From: Oscillospiraceae bacterium
Lineage (GTDB): Bacteria; Bacillota; Clostridia; Oscillospirales; Oscillospiraceae
Reading direction: 5' to 3'
DNA length: 42,191 nucleotides
Assembly: GCA_017537165.1 (NCBI GenBank)
Contig: JAFYLI010000032.1
Location: 1 to 42,191 of the forward strand
Positions 1 to 10,835 of this stretch are shown here, in pieces. The stretch's first letter is position 1, and each line of letters opens with the position of its first letter. The translations under genes and the position numbers were made by a program. The notes beneath the pieces were generated by a model. The model did not search any database and was not told the DNA's origin. It was given only the letters and a program-made list of their open reading frames with translations.

Positions 1-1086
1 ATTGCGCAGCTCGAAGCGGCGCTTATTGGGGCTCTTGGCATAGGCAGGAATACGGATAACCGCACTGCGGTTGGAAGTAGCGTAACCCACGGTCACAGGA
101 GCCTCAAAACCAGGCACCAGACGCTTGAAGGAGTTGGTGCTGGGGTTGGTGATGGCGCACAGGGAGGAGATGTGCTTCAGCAGACCGCCCATGAACCAGT
201 GAGCTTCCTTGCTCAGGTGAGAATAACCGTTATCATCGGAGAATACGGGCTCGCCGTTCTTCATAAGGAGCATGTGAACGTGCATACCGCTGCCTGCCTC
301 GCCGTAGATGGGCTTGGGCATGAAGGTTGCGGCCTTGCCGTACTTGAGAGCAGTGTTGTGGATGATATACTTGATCATCATGGTAGCGTCAGCCATCTTG
401 GACATCTCGCCCAGCTGAGGCTCGATCTCGAACTGGCCGGAAGCGGCAACCTCGGGATGATGATAGTTTATCTCGATGCCTGCATTGCCCATGTGCATGC
501 ACATTTCGCTTCTGCACTCGTAAGCAACGTCGAAGGGCTTGGCAACATGGTAAGCCTTCTGCTTGGGAACGATAACGCCCTGACCCTGGGTAGCGCTGTT
601 CCAGTAAGACTGCTGAGCGTCAACTCTTGCGCTGATGCTGTTGGGCTGAACTTCCCAACCTACCTGATCGAACAGATAGAACTCGAACTCGGGCAGGATA
701 TACATGGTATCAGCGATGTCGCAATCTCTCATGTACTGCTCTGCAGCGAGAACGATGTTGCGGGGATACTGAGCCAGAGGACGGTTTTCGGGGCTGTCGA
801 TGATCATTGCATTACCGGTCATGGACAGAGTGGGGATGGAGCAGAAGGGATCGATAACAGCGGTGTCGGGATCGGGAATGAAGACCATGTCGCTCTTCTC
901 TACAACAGCGTAGCCGTAGTTGGAGGCGTCAAAGCCGATACCGCTCTTCATGGTATCTTCGGAGAAGTTCTTTGCGGGAATGGTAACGTGGCGGTACTGA
1001 CCATTGATATCGACCATCTTGAAGTCGACCATTTCAATACCGTTTTCCTCAATAATCTTCAGAATATCCTGAACGCTTTTACTCAT
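1..1086 (-). CDS. glnA: Glutamine synthetase (type I), C-terminus cut by window edge
   Basis: ATP-dependent condensation of glutamate with ammonia to glutamine; cytoplasmic, dodecameric in the family. The frame stays open from the ATG at 1086 to the window edge (362 codons), so roughly 80 C-terminal residues are probably missing compared with the usual ~440. Visible motifs: PEFEFYLFD (about residues 129-137, metal-binding glutamates), YHHPEVAASGQ (about 207-217), the ATFMPKP signature (about 252-258) followed by GSGMHVHM, and NPSTNSFKRLVPG (about 314-326). The start is supported by an AGGGGTG ribosome site about 7 bases upstream. It is a single gene with its own putative promoter, pointing off the left edge. 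I cannot judge adenylylation because that region lies outside the window. Confidence 0.97.
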   Translation of the reverse strand, partial: MSKSVQDILKIIEENGIEMVDFKMVDINGQYRHVTIPAKNFSEDTMKSGIGFDASNYGYAVVEKSDMVFIPDPDTAVIDPFCSIPTLSMTGNAMIIDSPENRPLAQYPRNIVLAAEQYMRDCDIADTMYILPEFEFYLFDQVGWEVQPNSISARVDAQQSYWNSATQGQGVIVPKQKAYHVAKPFDVAYECRSEMCMHMGNAGIEINYHHPEVAASGQFEIEPQLGEMSKMADATMMIKYIIHNTALKYGKAATFMPKPIYGEAGSGMHVHMLLMKNGEPVFSDDNGYSHLSKEAHWFMGGLLKHISSLCAITNPSTNSFKRLVPGFEAPVTVGYATSNRSAVIRIPAYAKSPNKRRFELRN

Positions 1087-1122
1087 AATTTCACACCCCT
1101 GATGTGTTAAAAATTTGTTTTA

Positions 1123-1151
1123 ATGATATACTAACTTTTTCAAAATAACAA
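1123..1151 (-). promoter_or_regulatory. Putative sigma-A promoter of glnA
   Basis: On the minus strand TTGTTA (1146-1151) and TATCAT (1123-1128) are separated by exactly 17 bases, about 37 bases ahead of the glnA start. Both boxes match the consensus only moderately, so this is a candidate. Confidence 0.4.
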
Positions 1152-1196
1152 TACTGATGCGTTATTTTTTTGTATTTTTTTATTGTACAAAACAGC

Positions 1197-1247
1197 AAAA
1201 AAGCACGGAGCACCCGATACTGTACATCGGTCTGCTCCGTGCTTTTT
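1197..1247 (-). terminator. Rho-independent terminator after the URO-D-like gene
   Basis: A perfect stem (arms at 1197-1212 and 1233-1247) with a smaller nested hairpin in the loop (CCGAT/ATCGG) is followed on the minus strand by a T-rich run. It lies 25 bases past the stop of the URO-D-like gene and separates it from glnA. Confidence 0.85.
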
Positions 1248-1271
1248 ATAATTCACAGTTCAACTTGCCCG

Positions 1272-2252
1272 TTATTCGCCGAATTCGGCAGCGAAGCGAG
1301 CTATTTCGTCAGCAATAATGGGGTCGATATGACCGTTCAGGCTGCCGGGACCGCCTGCTGTGGGCGAGGGAATGAAATGACCGCCGGGAATATAGGTCGA
1401 GCATACGCGGCGAACTTCTGCGCGTACGGTTTCTTCGGTGGCATCGGGGAAATCCACCTTGGCTGCATCGATACCGCCCATCATTATCATATTACCCTTC
1501 AGGCGGGACTGGATATCAACGATATCGTTCTGAGGAAGAACGCCCTGCCAGATATCGATACCGATCTCTTCCATATCCTCAATAAGAGGCTCAAGGAAGC
1601 TGTCGGAATGATGCATGATGAGAACGCCCTGCTCGTGGAGGTATTCATAAAGACGCTTATAACCGGGCTTGAAAATTTCGCGCCAGGTATCGGGACTCAT
1701 GAACATGGATGTCTTTGCGCCCCAGTCGTCATGCTGGAACAGAACGTCGGGAGCAAGGTTCTCGCAGATCTGCTTATAGCATTCCATACGGTAATCCACG
1801 ATAAGGTCTACCATTTCTTTCATTATTTCAGGCTCTGCCACAAGGTTCATAAGGCAGTTTTCAAAGCCGGTGATATTACGCAGCAGCTCAAAATTGCCTA
1901 CGGGAACGAGCGTAAGGCTGAGCTTACCCTGAGCGCGTGCAGCAGCCTGCTGACCCTTGAAGGGTTCCCAATCAAACTGCATATTGGCAACGTCAGGCTT
2001 TTTGAGCACCTCTCTCCACTTTTCAACGTCGGGGCAGACCACGTACTCACCTTCTACGGGCATTACACCGGGCTGTCCCAAGGGCCAACTCATATGCACT
2101 CCCCATGCGTCCACAAGGGTCATACCGGGAGCCTGAGGCGACACGGCTATGGTAACGGGATTCATCATAAACTCAAATGGTTCCCAACCGTTTATAACGG
2201 ACACGGGCTTAGTACCATCAAGCATAGCAAGAAGTTTTTCTTTAGCTGTCAT
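1272..2252 (-). CDS. Uroporphyrinogen decarboxylase (URO-D) family protein, methyltransferase-like
   Basis: 326 residues from the ATG at 2252, chosen because AGAGGTG lies 6 bases upstream; an earlier in-frame GTG falls inside that ribosome site. The protein reads as a URO-D/corrinoid-methyltransferase TIM barrel, with conserved stretches such as LLRNITGFEN, LFQHDDWG, MMGGID and a C-terminal IPGGHFIPSPT. The segment aligning with the zinc-binding His-x-Cys of MtaA/MtbA-type methyltransferases reads MHHSDS (about 213-218), so the Cys ligand is absent. It is therefore more likely one of the broad clostridial URO-D-like proteins of unknown substrate than a haem-pathway HemE or a proven corrinoid methyltransferase. 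It sits 38 bases after a LysR gene on the same strand and is probably cotranscribed with it. No corrinoid protein is encoded nearby. Confidence 0.85.
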   Translation of the reverse strand: MTAKEKLLAMLDGTKPVSVINGWEPFEFMMNPVTIAVSPQAPGMTLVDAWGVHMSWPLGQPGVMPVEGEYVVCPDVEKWREVLKKPDVANMQFDWEPFKGQQAAARAQGKLSLTLVPVGNFELLRNITGFENCLMNLVAEPEIMKEMVDLIVDYRMECYKQICENLAPDVLFQHDDWGAKTSMFMSPDTWREIFKPGYKRLYEYLHEQGVLIMHHSDSFLEPLIEDMEEIGIDIWQGVLPQNDIVDIQSRLKGNMIMMGGIDAAKVDFPDATEETVRAEVRRVCSTYIPGGHFIPSPTAGGPGSLNGHIDPIIADEIARFAAEFGE

Positions 2253-2290
2253 TAATAACACCTCTTTCGTCTGTTTTCATATATTTACGC

Positions 2291-3184
2291 TTATTCTCCG
2301 TCCGTATCCGGATTATCTGAGAACAGCTTTATTAACTCGTCTGCAATGATATGGGTATTTGCATTTGATGTAACTGAGGGGTAAATAATATTGGTGGGAA
2401 ATGTATTGTTGAGCGGCAAATATTTGTACTCAGTATTGCTGACCACGTTGTCCCACTCAGTGAAAAACATAACACCCTTTCCGCAGGACATCTCAAACAG
2501 AGCGTTGGAATACTGGCCGCAGTTTCTCAGGTTTGCCGCAATACCGTATTCCATACAAATCTTTCTGATTGTCTGACCGAATTTCTTATCCAGGTCAACA
2601 TCATAGGTCAAGAAATCTACACCGTCTAAATCATAAATAGACTCTACATGTTCAAACCAAGCCTTTGCACAAAGCACTCCGCATCCGGTATCCGCAATAT
2701 GTTTCACTTCAAGGCCATACTGAACAGGCGGATAAAAATCATGGGTCATGATAATATCCAACTTACCCGACTGCAGACGCGATAGCAGTTCCGGCAGGCG
2801 AAAGCACTCTATATCCAGCTTCACCGCAGGATAGTACTCGTCGAAATACGCCTTTATCTTGCCGTAAAACTTATTGGGATTCCAGGTTTCGGGGCATCCG
2901 ATTTTCACGGAACCGAAAGGCTCTTCCAGATTGCTGTGGATATTAGCAAGCAGCTGCGTATATTCTTCACTGCTCTTTTTCAGGAAATCATAAAGTGCGC
3001 TGCCGGCCGGAGTAAGTCTCAAAGATCCCGATCTGCGCTCCAGCAGCACAAATCCCAGTTCTTCTTCCAGTTTTGATATACTTTTGCTTATAGCAGGCTG
3101 GGAAATGAACAGCGAGTTGGCTGCCTTTGCAAAGCTCTTCTCTTCTACAACAGTTATGAAGCAATTTATCTGTCCGTTTGTCAT
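2291..3184 (-). CDS. LysR-family transcriptional regulator
   Basis: 297 residues. The N-terminal winged helix-turn-helix (about residues 3-60) carries the classic SFAKAANSLFISQPAISKSI pattern. An effector-binding domain of the periplasmic-binding-protein fold follows (about 88-290, with VKIGCPETWNP at its start). The start is set by AAGGAG about 8 bases upstream. The gene precedes the URO-D-like gene by 38 bases on the same strand, so it probably controls that gene and itself. A perfect palindrome overlaps its predicted transcription start, which suggests autoregulation. The effector cannot be deduced from the sequence. Confidence 0.94.
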   Translation of the reverse strand: MTNGQINCFITVVEEKSFAKAANSLFISQPAISKSISKLEEELGFVLLERRSGSLRLTPAGSALYDFLKKSSEEYTQLLANIHSNLEEPFGSVKIGCPETWNPNKFYGKIKAYFDEYYPAVKLDIECFRLPELLSRLQSGKLDIIMTHDFYPPVQYGLEVKHIADTGCGVLCAKAWFEHVESIYDLDGVDFLTYDVDLDKKFGQTIRKICMEYGIAANLRNCGQYSNALFEMSCGKGVMFFTEWDNVVSNTEYKYLPLNNTFPTNIIYPSVTSNANTHIIADELIKLFSDNPDTDGE

Positions 3185-3211
3185 AGTTTTGTCTCCTTAC
3201 TTCGGAGGTAA

Positions 3212-3229
3212 TATAACTCATAAGTTATA
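3212..3229 (-). promoter_or_regulatory. Palindromic operator candidate for the LysR regulator
   Basis: TATAACT-CATA-AGTTATA is a perfect 7+7 inverted repeat just downstream of the -10 box, covering the predicted +1. LysR proteins usually bind T-N11-A dyads upstream of promoters and this sits further downstream, so autorepression is an inference. Confidence 0.4.
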
Positions 3230-3232
3230 AAT

Positions 3233-3261
3233 ACTTTAGCATATTCCGTGTAAATTTTCAA
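3233..3261 (-). promoter_or_regulatory. Promoter of the lysR/URO-D operon
   Basis: Minus strand: TTGAAA (3256-3261), 17-base spacer, TAAAGT (3233-3238), ending about 48 bases before the LysR start codon. Confidence 0.65.
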
Positions 3262-3442
3262 TAGTTCAGTTTAAGCTTCTCAGAATATTTTTTCATTCAC
3301 CCCGAGTTTTTTATTTTTGCTGCCAAACAAACATTTTTAGTTTTCTGCAAGTTTCTTTTACTATTGGCAAATCACTGCCCCCAGCGCCCTATTTCCAGCC
3401 CGAATTTCGTTGGTTTTTGCCAAAAATTAATTGGATTCTATC
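3262..3442. other. Intergenic stretch between divergent lysR and atp promoters
   Basis: With the flanking promoters and the atp leader this makes a 400-base gene-free region (3185-3584). This AT-rich core holds no credible ORF, no terminator and no strong inverted repeat that I can see. Confidence 0.5.
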
Positions 3443-3471
3443 TTGAAATATTTGTAATTAAATAGTATAAT
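3443..3471 (+). promoter_or_regulatory. Main promoter of the ATP synthase operon
   Basis: TTGAAA (3443-3448), 17-base spacer, perfect TATAAT (3466-3471). Transcription would start near 3478, leaving a leader of about 107 bases before atpZ. No other comparable promoter was seen inside the operon. Confidence 0.8.
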
Positions 3472-3584
3472 AGTGTTCCAACATAAATTGAGCATGTTCA
3501 GTTTTGCGTTTTTTTATAACATTTCACCAAAAAATGTCCTCGCTCCTTTGCGTTGCTGTTTTTTATGCCGAAACGGAGATAATT

Positions 3585-3842
3585 ATGAAAGATGTAAATC
3601 TTCTTATATGGCTGATGCAGTTGGGAATCTCTGTAGCAGTCCCGCTGGCAGGATTTATCCTCCTGTCGGTTTGGCTTCACAATGCCCGCGGTTGGGGTTC
3701 CTGGGTCGTCATCGTCGGCATCGTTCTCGGCATTTTATCTGCAGTCAGCGGGTTGCGCAGTTCTTTGGATTACCTCAGCAAGGCCTCAAAATCAAAGGAC
3801 GAAGATGAACAAAATGTTATATCTTTTAACGAACATGAATGA
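3585..3842 (+). CDS. atpZ: AtpZ/AtpI-like ATP synthase accessory membrane protein
   Basis: 85 residues from the ATG at 3585, chosen over an earlier in-frame ATG because GGAG lies about 6 bases upstream. Two hydrophobic helices (about residues 7-28 and 34-55) are joined by a short loop containing NARGWGSW, and a charged tail follows (KSKDEDEQ). This is the layout of the small AtpZ-type protein at the head of many clostridial atp operons, thought to help Mg2+ supply or c-ring assembly. First gene of the operon; the next gene starts 16 bases after its stop. The assignment rests on size, topology and position rather than a sharp motif. Confidence 0.75.
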   Translation: MKDVNLLIWLMQLGISVAVPLAGFILLSVWLHNARGWGSWVVIVGIVLGILSAVSGLRSSLDYLSKASKSKDEDEQNVISFNEHE

Positions 3843-3858
3843 TATCCGGAGGGAATAT

Positions 3859-4254
3859 ATGAACTCTCGTAAAATTGCCTTGCACGAAACAGGCATTATT
3901 GCCATAGGTGTGCTTATCGGGACAGCCATCCTTGTGGGCATATTCGCTTTGCTCGGCAAGTTCACACCCAGTGTTCTGCTGGGCGGCATAATAGGTGCCA
4001 TCCTCACAATCGCCAACTTTTTCGGCATGGCCGTAATCAGCACGCTTGCTGCCGACAGAGCCGAGCAGCAGGATACAGAGGGCGGAAAAAAACTTATAAA
4101 AAGCTCCTACCCCATTCGCATACTCGTTCTTGCCGCGCTACTTATCGTATTTGCCAAGAGTGGTTTCTGCAATGTTATCACCCTTGTTCTCCCCCTGGCA
4201 TTTGTAAGACCCACTATTACAATATCTGAATTTTTCAGAAAGAAAGGAGAATGA
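3859..4254 (+). CDS. atpI: ATP synthase subunit I
   Basis: 131 residues starting at MNSRKIALHETG, with a strong CCGGAGGG site 5 bases upstream. Four hydrophobic segments are visible: about residues 11-30, 35-58, 84-100 and 103-119. Between the second and third lies a charged loop (ADRAEQQDTEGGKKL). Size, topology and position directly before atpB fit the ATP synthase I family, which assists assembly of the c-ring in related systems. It ends 3 bases before the atpB start, so the two are probably translationally coupled. Confidence 0.82.
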   Translation: MNSRKIALHETGIIAIGVLIGTAILVGIFALLGKFTPSVLLGGIIGAILTIANFFGMAVISTLAADRAEQQDTEGGKKLIKSSYPIRILVLAALLIVFAKSGFCNVITLVLPLAFVRPTITISEFFRKKGE

Positions 4255-4257
4255 CCG

Positions 4258-5142
4258 ATGGAACTTGATATTACCGGCGCGTTTATATACTTTACCATCC
4301 CCGTCCTCGGTGGCATAAGGGTAACGCAGACCATGTTATCCACCCTCGTTGTTACTCTCATCATCTGCATTGCCTGCGTCATCTGCGGCAAAGATCTGAA
4401 AAAAAGACCCGGCGGACGTCAGGTCATGGTCGAAAAAGGCGTTATGATGCTGCGCAAAATGGTAACCGACACCATGGGCGAACACAATGCCCACTGGACA
4501 CCTTTTATCGGCACCATCTTCCTTTCCTCCATTCTCGGCACCTACATCGGACTGACCGGTTTTCTTCGCTCTACTACCGCAGATATCAGCTGCGTAATGG
4601 TGTGGGCAGTAATGGTTACTCTTATAATATGGTATAACAAAATCAAACATGAGGGTATTCTCGGTTGGCTCAAAGGATTCACCGAGCCCATAGTAGTAAT
4701 GACCCCCATGAATATCGTTTCCGAAATCGCCCAGCCCATTTCCATGGCATTCCGTCATTTCGGCAACGTAGCGGGCGGCGGTGTTATCACTACTCTTATA
4801 TACACCGCTCTTACCATCGCTTCCACCGCAGTTATCAACCTTATCGCGGCCAGCGGCTGGGTCATTGCTGCCGTACTGCTTGCCGTAGGTGTTGTCCTTA
4901 TAGTCCTTTGGAAGAAGAGCGGAAAGAAAGTCGCTCTGGTTTTCGGTATCATTTCTGCTGTTCTCGGCCTCTTTGGCCTTCTCGAGGCAATCGGCATTCT
5001 GGCAGGAGTTCCCATTCTTACCTACGGTCTCCCCGCAGTTCTTTCCTGCTACTTCGACCTCTTCTCCGGTTTTGTTCAGGCATATGTATTCTGCCTGCTT
5101 ACCATGGTTTATATTTCCGGCGCTCTTCCTGAGCCCCAGTAA
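4258..5142 (+). CDS. atpB: F0F1 ATP synthase subunit a
   Basis: Membrane stator subunit forming the ion half-channels against the c-ring. 294 residues, with the essential helix-5 arginine at Arg166 in PISMAFRHFGNV and the terminal FSGFVQAYVFCLLTMVYIS helix. The protein is longer than the usual 220-250 residues. The extra length lies between the Arg-bearing helix and the last helix, where two additional hydrophobic stretches (about 198-219 and 225-247) surround a WKKSGKK turn. It starts 3 bases after atpI; a 70-base gap with an AGGAGG site then leads to atpE. The insertion may be lineage-specific. Confidence 0.95.
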   Translation: MELDITGAFIYFTIPVLGGIRVTQTMLSTLVVTLIICIACVICGKDLKKRPGGRQVMVEKGVMMLRKMVTDTMGEHNAHWTPFIGTIFLSSILGTYIGLTGFLRSTTADISCVMVWAVMVTLIIWYNKIKHEGILGWLKGFTEPIVVMTPMNIVSEIAQPISMAFRHFGNVAGGGVITTLIYTALTIASTAVINLIAASGWVIAAVLLAVGVVLIVLWKKSGKKVALVFGIISAVLGLFGLLEAIGILAGVPILTYGLPAVLSCYFDLFSGFVQAYVFCLLTMVYISGALPEPQ

Positions 5143-5212
5143 TCCCGGCATTCAATAAAGTTATCCATTTTAAAACACCAATATATAATAATTTTTTAGG
5201 AGGATATTAATT

Positions 5213-5458
5213 ATGGATTTGGCATCTGCAATCGCAATCGCCGGTAAGGCTATCGGCGCAGGTCTTTGCATGGGTATCGGCGCTATCGGCCCCGGTATCG
5301 GTGAAGGTAACGCCGTTGCTCACGCTCTTGATGGCATGGCTCGTCAGCCTGAGTCTACCAGCACTCTCCGTTCCACTATGATCATGGGCTGCGCTATCGC
5401 CGAGACCACCGGTATTTACTCTCTCATTATCGCGCTGCTTATTATGTTCCTTCTGTAA
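5213..5458 (+). CDS. atpE: F0F1 ATP synthase subunit c, two-carboxylate Na+-type signature
   Basis: 81-residue hairpin of two helices forming the rotor ring, with the polar loop ARQPE (43-47). Helix 1 ends GPGIGEG, placing Glu31 where the Na+ ring of Ilyobacter has its Gln. Helix 2 has IAETTGIYS, with Glu64, Thr65, Thr66 and Tyr69 at the Na+-coordinating positions. This matches the two-carboxylate sodium motif described for Fusobacterium nucleatum, so sodium coupling is a reasonable inference, though not proven by sequence. The start is fixed by AGGAGG about 9 bases upstream. Codon use is strongly biased, as expected for the most abundant subunit. Confidence 0.97.
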   Translation: MDLASAIAIAGKAIGAGLCMGIGAIGPGIGEGNAVAHALDGMARQPESTSTLRSTMIMGCAIAETTGIYSLIIALLIMFLL

Positions 5459-5493
5459 GAACCTTCAATACTATTTGAAAGGAGTCTGCAAAA

Positions 5494-6000
5494 GTGGCAC
5501 AATTTGAGGCATTTATTGGCGTAAACCTTTGGACTGCCCTGTTCACTCTGCTCAATACTCTCACAATCTTTTTCGTTGCAAGAAAATTTCTGTTCCGTCC
5601 CGTTATGAAGATCATAGAAGATCGCCAGAAGGAAATTGACGGAATGTATTCCGCTGCCGACACCGCAAAGGTTGAGGCCGATGCCATGCGCAGCGAATAT
5701 CAGCAGAAGCTCAACGAAGCTCACGCTACTTCCGACCGCATCGTGAAGGAAGCAGTTGTCCGCGGCCAAAACCGTGAAGAGGAAATAATCCGCCAGGCTC
5801 ATCAGGAAGCCGACGCTATTATGACCAAGGCTGCCGCAGATATTGAGTTGGAGCGCAAAAAAGCAATCAACGACGCCAAGAATGAAATTTCCGGCATAGC
5901 TATCGCGATCGCCGGTAAGGTCGTAGGCCGCGAGCTGAACGAAAACGATCAGGCCGCTTTGATCGACCACTTTATCAACGAATTGGGTGAAGAAGCATGA
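5494..6000 (+). CDS. atpF: F0F1 ATP synthase subunit b
   Basis: 168 residues starting with GTG; AAAGGAG lies 9 bases upstream and no in-frame ATG gives a full N-terminus. One membrane helix (about residues 8-30, NLWTALFTLLNTLTIFFVA) is followed by a long charged amphipathic helix, the peripheral stalk. The C-terminus matches the delta-binding end (GKVVGRELNENDQAALIDHFI). Only one b gene is present, so it presumably works as a homodimer. Its TGA overlaps the atpH ATG (ATGA). Confidence 0.95.
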   Translation: MAQFEAFIGVNLWTALFTLLNTLTIFFVARKFLFRPVMKIIEDRQKEIDGMYSAADTAKVEADAMRSEYQQKLNEAHATSDRIVKEAVVRGQNREEEIIRQAHQEADAIMTKAAADIELERKKAINDAKNEISGIAIAIAGKVVGRELNENDQAALIDHFINELGEEA

Positions 6001-6536
6001 GCCAGATAGGAAGTGTTTATGCTCAGGCACTCTATTCGCTGGCAGAAGAGGAATCTCTTGCAAAGACTATCCTCGATGAGCTTATGACTCTCGACGGCAT
6101 AATATCCGCCGAGGGAGATTTTCTGCGTCTGCTGTCTGCCTCTACCCTTTCCAAGGACGAGCGCTGCGGCATCGTGGACGAGATTTTCCGGGACAAGGTG
6201 CATCCCTATGTCCTCAACTTTATGAAGATCCTCACCGAAAAGGGATATATGCGCTATTTCAGCGACTGCTGCAAGGCTTATCGCAAGCAGTACAACAAGG
6301 ATAACGGTATCCTTGCCGTTACCGCCGTTACTGCCGCTCCCCTTTCCGAGGATCAGACCGAAAAGCTGACCGAAAAGCTCACCAAGATTACCGGCAAGAC
6401 CATCGAGCTGGAAAACAAGATAGATCCCTCCTGCATCGGCGGCATACGCCTTGACTACGACGGCAAGCGCACGGATGACACGGTAATTCACCGTCTTGAC
6501 ACCCTGCGCAACATACTCAACAATACCGTACTATGA
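5997..6536 (+). CDS. atpH: F0F1 ATP synthase subunit delta
   Basis: 179 residues, the usual size for OSCP/delta. The N-terminal helical domain begins IGSVYAQALYSLAEEE, and the C-terminal region has the family pattern IDPSCIGGIRLDYDGKRTD (about 140-160). Delta links subunit b to the alpha N-termini. Translation is coupled to atpF through the 4-base ATGA overlap. Confidence 0.94.
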   Translation: MSQIGSVYAQALYSLAEEESLAKTILDELMTLDGIISAEGDFLRLLSASTLSKDERCGIVDEIFRDKVHPYVLNFMKILTEKGYMRYFSDCCKAYRKQYNKDNGILAVTAVTAAPLSEDQTEKLTEKLTKITGKTIELENKIDPSCIGGIRLDYDGKRTDDTVIHRLDTLRNILNNTVL

Positions 6537-6560
6537 TTCGCGGTAGAAAGCAGGTACAGT

Positions 6561-8075
6561 ATGGAATTAAGACCCGAAGAAATAACTAAAGTAATACGCA
6601 GCAAAATAAAAAACTATGAAGCAAAGCTGGAGCAGAGCGAAACCGGCGTTGTCATCCTCGTAGGTGACGGTATCGCCCGCGTTTCCGGCCTTGAAAAGTG
6701 TATGGCAGGCGAGCTTATCGAAATGCCCAACGGTTCCTACGGTATGGCTCAGAATCTCGAAGAGGACACCGTTTCCGTTGTTATCCTCGGTACCGATAAC
6801 GGCATCAAGGAAGGCGACACCGTAAAGCGTACGGGCAAGGTCGTTTCCGTTCCCGTTGGCTCCGCTCTTATAGGCCGCGTTGTTGACGCGCTCGGCGAGC
6901 CCATTGACGGCAAGGGCCCCATTGAGGCAGAAACCTACCGTCCTATCGAAATGCCCGCTCCCGGTGTTATCGAAAGAAAGCACGTAAGCCGTCCCATGCA
7001 GACCGGTATCAAGGCTATCGACTCCATGATACCTATCGGTCGCGGCCAGCGTGAGCTTATCATCGGCGACCGCCAGACCGGCAAAACCACTATCGCTACC
7101 GACACCATCCTCAACCAGAAGGGTAAGGATGTTATCTGCATTTACGTTGCAATCGGCCAGAAGCGTTCCACCGTTGCTCAGCTCGTTGAGAACCTTACCG
7201 TAAACGGCGCCATGGATTACACCATCGTTGTTTCCGCAACCGCATCCGAACTGGCTCCCATGCAGTACATCGCACCCTATGCCGGCTGCTCCATGGGCGA
7301 GCACTTCATGCATCAGGGCAAGGACGTCCTCATTATCTATGACGATCTTTCCAAGCATGCAGTTGCTTACCGCGCAATTTCTCTGCTTATCCGCCGTCCC
7401 CCCGGACGTGAGGCATACCCCGGCGACGTTTTCTACCTCCACTCCAGACTGCTTGAGCGTGCAGCTCAGCTTTCCGATGCTCTCGGCGGCGGCAGCCTTA
7501 CCGCTCTGCCCATTATCGAAACTCAGGCAGGCGACGTTTCCGCATACATCCCCACCAACGTAATTTCCATCACTGACGGCCAGATATTCCTTGAAACCGA
7601 GCTGTTCAACGCAGGCGTTATGCCCGCTGTTAACCCCGGCATCTCCGTATCCCGAGTCGGCGGTGACGCCCAGATAAAGGCTATGAAAAAGGTTTCCGGC
7701 AGCCTCAAGCTCCTCTACTCTCAGTATCGCGAGCTGCAGAGTTTTGCCCAGTTCGGTTCCGATTTGGATCAGGACACCAAGGAACGTCTTAATCAGGGTG
7801 AACGCATCGTTGGCGTACTGAAGCAGAAGAACAACTCCCCCGTTGAGGTTGCTCATCAGGTATGTATCATCTACGCCGTTACCAACGGTTTCCTTACCGA
7901 TATTGATGTAGCCGACATCCCTGAGTTCGAGACTCGTCTGCAGGAGCACATGGATCTGCGCTACCCCAATGTTCTTGAAGCTATCCGTACCAGCGGCAAG
8001 CTTGAACCCGAGACCGAAGAAACCCTCAAGGCCGCAATCGACGAGCTGGTATCGGATTTCGCATCTGAAAACTAA
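6561..8075 (+). CDS. atpA: F0F1 ATP synthase subunit alpha
   Basis: 504 residues, full length. Non-catalytic nucleotide-binding subunit of the F1 head: DGIARVSGL in the N-terminal barrel, Walker A GDRQTGKT (about 169-176), Walker B-type [11 protein letters not shown], and the family signature [14 protein letters not shown] with the conserved Ser-Arg. The 24-base gap after atpH holds the ribosome site GAAAGCAGG. Nothing is missing compared with functional homologues. Confidence 0.98.
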   Translation: MELRPEEITKVIRSKIKNYEAKLEQSETGVVILVGDGIARVSGLEKCMAGELIEMPNGSYGMAQNLEEDTVSVVILGTDNGIKEGDTVKRTGKVVSVPVGSALIGRVVDALGEPIDGKGPIEAETYRPIEMPAPGVIERKHVSRPMQTGIKAIDSMIPIGRGQRELIIGDRQTGKTTIATDTILNQKGKDVICIYVAIGQKRSTVAQLVENLTVNGAMDYTIVVSATASELAPMQYIAPYAGCSMGEHFMHQGKDVLIIYDDLSKHAVAYRAISLLIRRPPGREAYPGDVFYLHSRLLERAAQLSDALGGGSLTALPIIETQAGDVSAYIPTNVISITDGQIFLETELFNAGVMPAVNPGISVSRVGGDAQIKAMKKVSGSLKLLYSQYRELQSFAQFGSDLDQDTKERLNQGERIVGVLKQKNNSPVEVAHQVCIIYAVTNGFLTDIDVADIPEFETRLQEHMDLRYPNVLEAIRTSGKLEPETEETLKAAIDELVSDFASEN

Positions 8076-8090
8076 GGAGGGAGACACACT

Positions 8091-10772
<2,682 letters not shown>

Positions 10773-10778
10773 AAACTT

Positions 10779-10820
10779 CACCCCCGAATTTCCGAGGAAA
10801 TTCGGGGGTGCTTCATTTTA
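10779..10820 (+). terminator. Terminator of the ATP synthase operon
   Basis: A long GC-rich perfect hairpin (arms 10779-10793 and 10796-10810, very tight loop) is followed by CTTCATTTTA. It starts directly after the atpC stop and faces the convergent gene that ends at 10836. Confidence 0.9.
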
Positions 10821-10835
10821 TATGGTTTTGGCTTA

